This document shows positions 4,904 through 6,396 of a stretch of 6,396 nt of DNA, piece by piece; within the stretch, counting starts at the first letter, position 1, and each line of letters opens with the position of its first letter. The notes below the pieces were generated by a model. That model did not search any database, was not told the DNA's origin, and saw nothing but the letters and a program-made list of their open reading frames with translations. The position numbers were made by a program, and so were the translations under genes. Where the stretch lies: NCBI GenBank assembly GCA_024645155.1, contig JAHEGF010000172.1, positions 675-7,070 on the forward strand, written 5' to 3'. This DNA is from Phyllobacteriaceae bacterium. Its GTDB lineage: Bacteria; Pseudomonadota; Alphaproteobacteria; Rhizobiales; Rhizobiaceae.

Positions 4904-6340
4904 ATGGACCCGTCTATATTCAACGAAGTTACTTTCGAAGTGCCGGATCAAAAGTCCTGGCGCCAGTTGGCAGAGAAGGCGCTGAAGGGCGCCGTGTTTG
5001 AGGACGCTCTTGTTGGCGCAAGCGACGATGGTATCCCCATCGAGCCACTCTACCAGCGCGACAGCACGGCAAAGGTCATCTCGCGCAACGACATCTCGCC
5101 GTGGAAGGTGGTTCAGCGAATTGATGACACGGACCCGGCTCGCGCGAACCGGCAAGTACAAAAAGATCTCGAAGGCGGCGCCTCGGGGCTCGCAATCGTG
5201 TTTGAAGGTGCACCAAATGCTTATGGCTACGGATTGCCTTCCAACCCCGATGCCATGGCAATCGCGCTTGACGGCATCCCGCTTGAAAAGACCTATTTGC
5301 GTATCGATACCCATCCAAATAGCCAGAATTCGGCAAACTGGCTAATGGAATTCCTTTCCCGGCAACGCGCCAATCCAAAAAACCTTCAACTGTCTTTCGG
5401 GATTGACCCGGCTGCGCGTTTTGGTGGCACCGGAAAGTTGCGTGTATCGATCGAAGCGCTGCTCGCCTCAATGCCCCAATCGCTGGCCGGATTTTTTGCG
5501 CTTGGTGTACCCGGCGTTCTGATCGAGGCAGACGGCCGCGTCTATCACAATGCCGGAGCAACCGAAGCGCAGGAACTGGGGGCAATGATCGCCACGGCGG
5601 TGACGCATATGCGCATGTTCGACAATGCCCGCCAGCCGCTGGTGTATTCAGCTCCCTATGTCGGGTTTTCAATATCGGCGGATCAGGACCAGTTCATGAC
5701 GATGGCAAAAATCCGGGCGCTGCGATTGCTGTGGCAGAAGGTTCAGGAAGAGTGTGGGATTGAGCCGTCACCGGCAGCAATCCATGCCGAAACTTCCTAC
5801 TCGATGATGGCAGAAAAAGACCCCGAAACCAACATCTTGCGCACTACAATAGCAGCATTTTCAGCAGCCGCCGGCGGCGCGGATTCGATATCGGTACTGC
5901 CACACACGATTGCGCATGGGCTTCCAGATGCCTTTGCCCGAAGAATTGCCCGCAATACGCAACTGGTGGTGGCGCAAGAAGCCGGTATCACAAATGTTGC
6001 TGACCCGGCCGCAGGATCTGGCGGCGTTGAATACCTGACCAACGCACTTTGCGAACACGCCTGGGATCATTTCCGCCGCATTGAAGCCGAAGGCGGCATT
6101 CTGACCAGCCTCAGGGATGGCAAACTGCAGGAACGCATAGACGGAATGCTGGAACTGCGCAAAAAGGCTGTCGGCGATGGCAAACACCCGATCGTCGGCA
6201 CCACGCTATATCCGGCGCCGGCAGAACGGCCGGTACAAACGCTGAAAGCTGACCGGCAGGAATTCGCCGAGGAAGTACAGTCGGTCTGCCGGCAGCTGAA
6301 ACCGGTGCGGACGGATACCTTTGCCGGTGCATCGTCATGA
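4904..6340 (+). CDS. mutA: Methylmalonyl-CoA mutase small (beta) subunit
   Basis: The 478-residue protein is the small, non-catalytic subunit of cytoplasmic methylmalonyl-CoA mutase. With the B12-bearing large subunit it isomerises (R)-methylmalonyl-CoA to succinyl-CoA, the last step of propionyl-CoA use. The whole length looks like the substrate-binding TIM-barrel domain of the family: IHAETSYSMMAEKDPETNI around residue 294, then ADSISVLPH, then RNTQLVVAQEAGITNVADP from residue 350. The last segment matches the RNTQ...E-G...V-DP block shared with large subunits. Actinobacterial MutA proteins are about 620-640 residues and end in a degenerate cobalamin-type domain; this protein stops after the barrel and a short linker-like tail. 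No frameshift is seen, so the short form seems natural. The ATG at 4904 follows a strong Shine-Dalgarno. Its stop overlaps the next start as ATGA, implying translational coupling to the partner subunit. Confidence 0.9.
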   Translation: MDPSIFNEVTFEVPDQKSWRQLAEKALKGAVFEDALVGASDDGIPIEPLYQRDSTAKVISRNDISPWKVVQRIDDTDPARANRQVQKDLEGGASGLAIVFEGAPNAYGYGLPSNPDAMAIALDGIPLEKTYLRIDTHPNSQNSANWLMEFLSRQRANPKNLQLSFGIDPAARFGGTGKLRVSIEALLASMPQSLAGFFALGVPGVLIEADGRVYHNAGATEAQELGAMIATAVTHMRMFDNARQPLVYSAPYVGFSISADQDQFMTMAKIRALRLLWQKVQEECGIEPSPAAIHAETSYSMMAEKDPETNILRTTIAAFSAAAGGADSISVLPHTIAHGLPDAFARRIARNTQLVVAQEAGITNVADPAAGSGGVEYLTNALCEHAWDHFRRIEAEGGILTSLRDGKLQERIDGMLELRKKAVGDGKHPIVGTTLYPAPAERPVQTLKADRQEFAEEVQSVCRQLKPVRTDTFAGASS

Positions 6341-6396
6341 CACCCGATTTCACAAACATTGAATGGGTGCGCCCGGCATCGTTGGAATCCGGGCAA
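6337..6396 (+). CDS. mutB: Probable methylmalonyl-CoA mutase large subunit, 5' end only
   Basis: Twenty codons from an ATG that overlaps the mutA stop by 4 nt (ATGA) stay open to the right edge. The peptide MTPDFTNIEWVRPASLESGQ resembles the short PDF-x-x-I leader of some alphaproteobacterial large subunits as I recall them. The overlap with mutA and the usual mutA-mutB order make the catalytic large subunit by far the most likely product. No catalytic or cobalamin-binding motif is in view, so the name depends mostly on position. The mutA coding end, including GCCGGTG around 6323-6329, offers no strong Shine-Dalgarno, in keeping with coupled re-initiation. Confidence 0.7.
   Translation, partial: MTPDFTNIEWVRPASLESGQ

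Noticed and set aside
4703..5314. A 203-codon minus-strand open frame across the mutA start and its promoter region
   Set aside because: It is antisense to well-conserved mutA codons, has no recognisable protein family, and covers the divergent promoters. It is best read as a shadow of the mutA frame.
5076..5672. A 198-codon minus-strand open frame inside mutA
   Set aside because: It is rich in Arg, Pro and Ala, as expected from the reverse of a high-GC coding frame. No motif or start signal was seen, and mutA explains the region.

Overview
The window reads as ordinary chromosomal DNA of an alphaproteobacterium, most likely of the order Hyphomicrobiales (Rhizobiales). This rests on the Fe superoxide dismutase, whose sequence resembles the rhizobial/Brucella SodB type as I recall it, on a split methylmalonyl-CoA mutase, and on moderately high GC with tightly packed genes. 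The genus cannot be fixed from the sequence. No mobile element, CRISPR array, rRNA or tRNA gene was seen.

Layout. Positions 1-1502 hold two minus-strand genes: a superoxide dismutase (sodB, cut by the left edge) and, upstream of it, a class IV PLP aminotransferase of the branched-chain type. A 131-bp divergent intergenic region with a perfect 7-bp inverted repeat separates them from two plus-strand genes. These are an L-2-haloacid-dehalogenase-type HAD hydrolase (1634-2287) and a lipoprotein L,D-transpeptidase with a YkuD domain (2389-3108), the latter with its own good candidate promoter. The transpeptidase runs tail to tail into a minus-strand HerA/FtsK-like ATPase gene (3105-4685); the stop codons overlap. 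A 218-bp divergent region with one candidate promoter per direction and a short palindrome follows. Last comes the plus-strand small subunit of methylmalonyl-CoA mutase (4904-6340), whose stop overlaps (ATGA) the start of a second gene, very probably the large catalytic subunit, cut by the right edge.

How the genes fit together. mutA and the gene after it form an evident operon for the last step of propionyl-CoA catabolism, (R)-methylmalonyl-CoA to succinyl-CoA. The other genes look like separate housekeeping units: oxidative-stress defence, amino-acid transamination, hydrolase/dehalogenase activity, cell-wall cross-linking, and a DNA-translocase-like ATPase of unknown role. I found no convincing undescribed system. 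The points most worth checking are the altered carboxylate-binding turn of the aminotransferase, the short MutA lacking a C-terminal cobalamin-type domain, the Arg/Ser-rich tail of the HerA-like ATPase, the overlapping convergent stops, and three intergenic inverted repeats.
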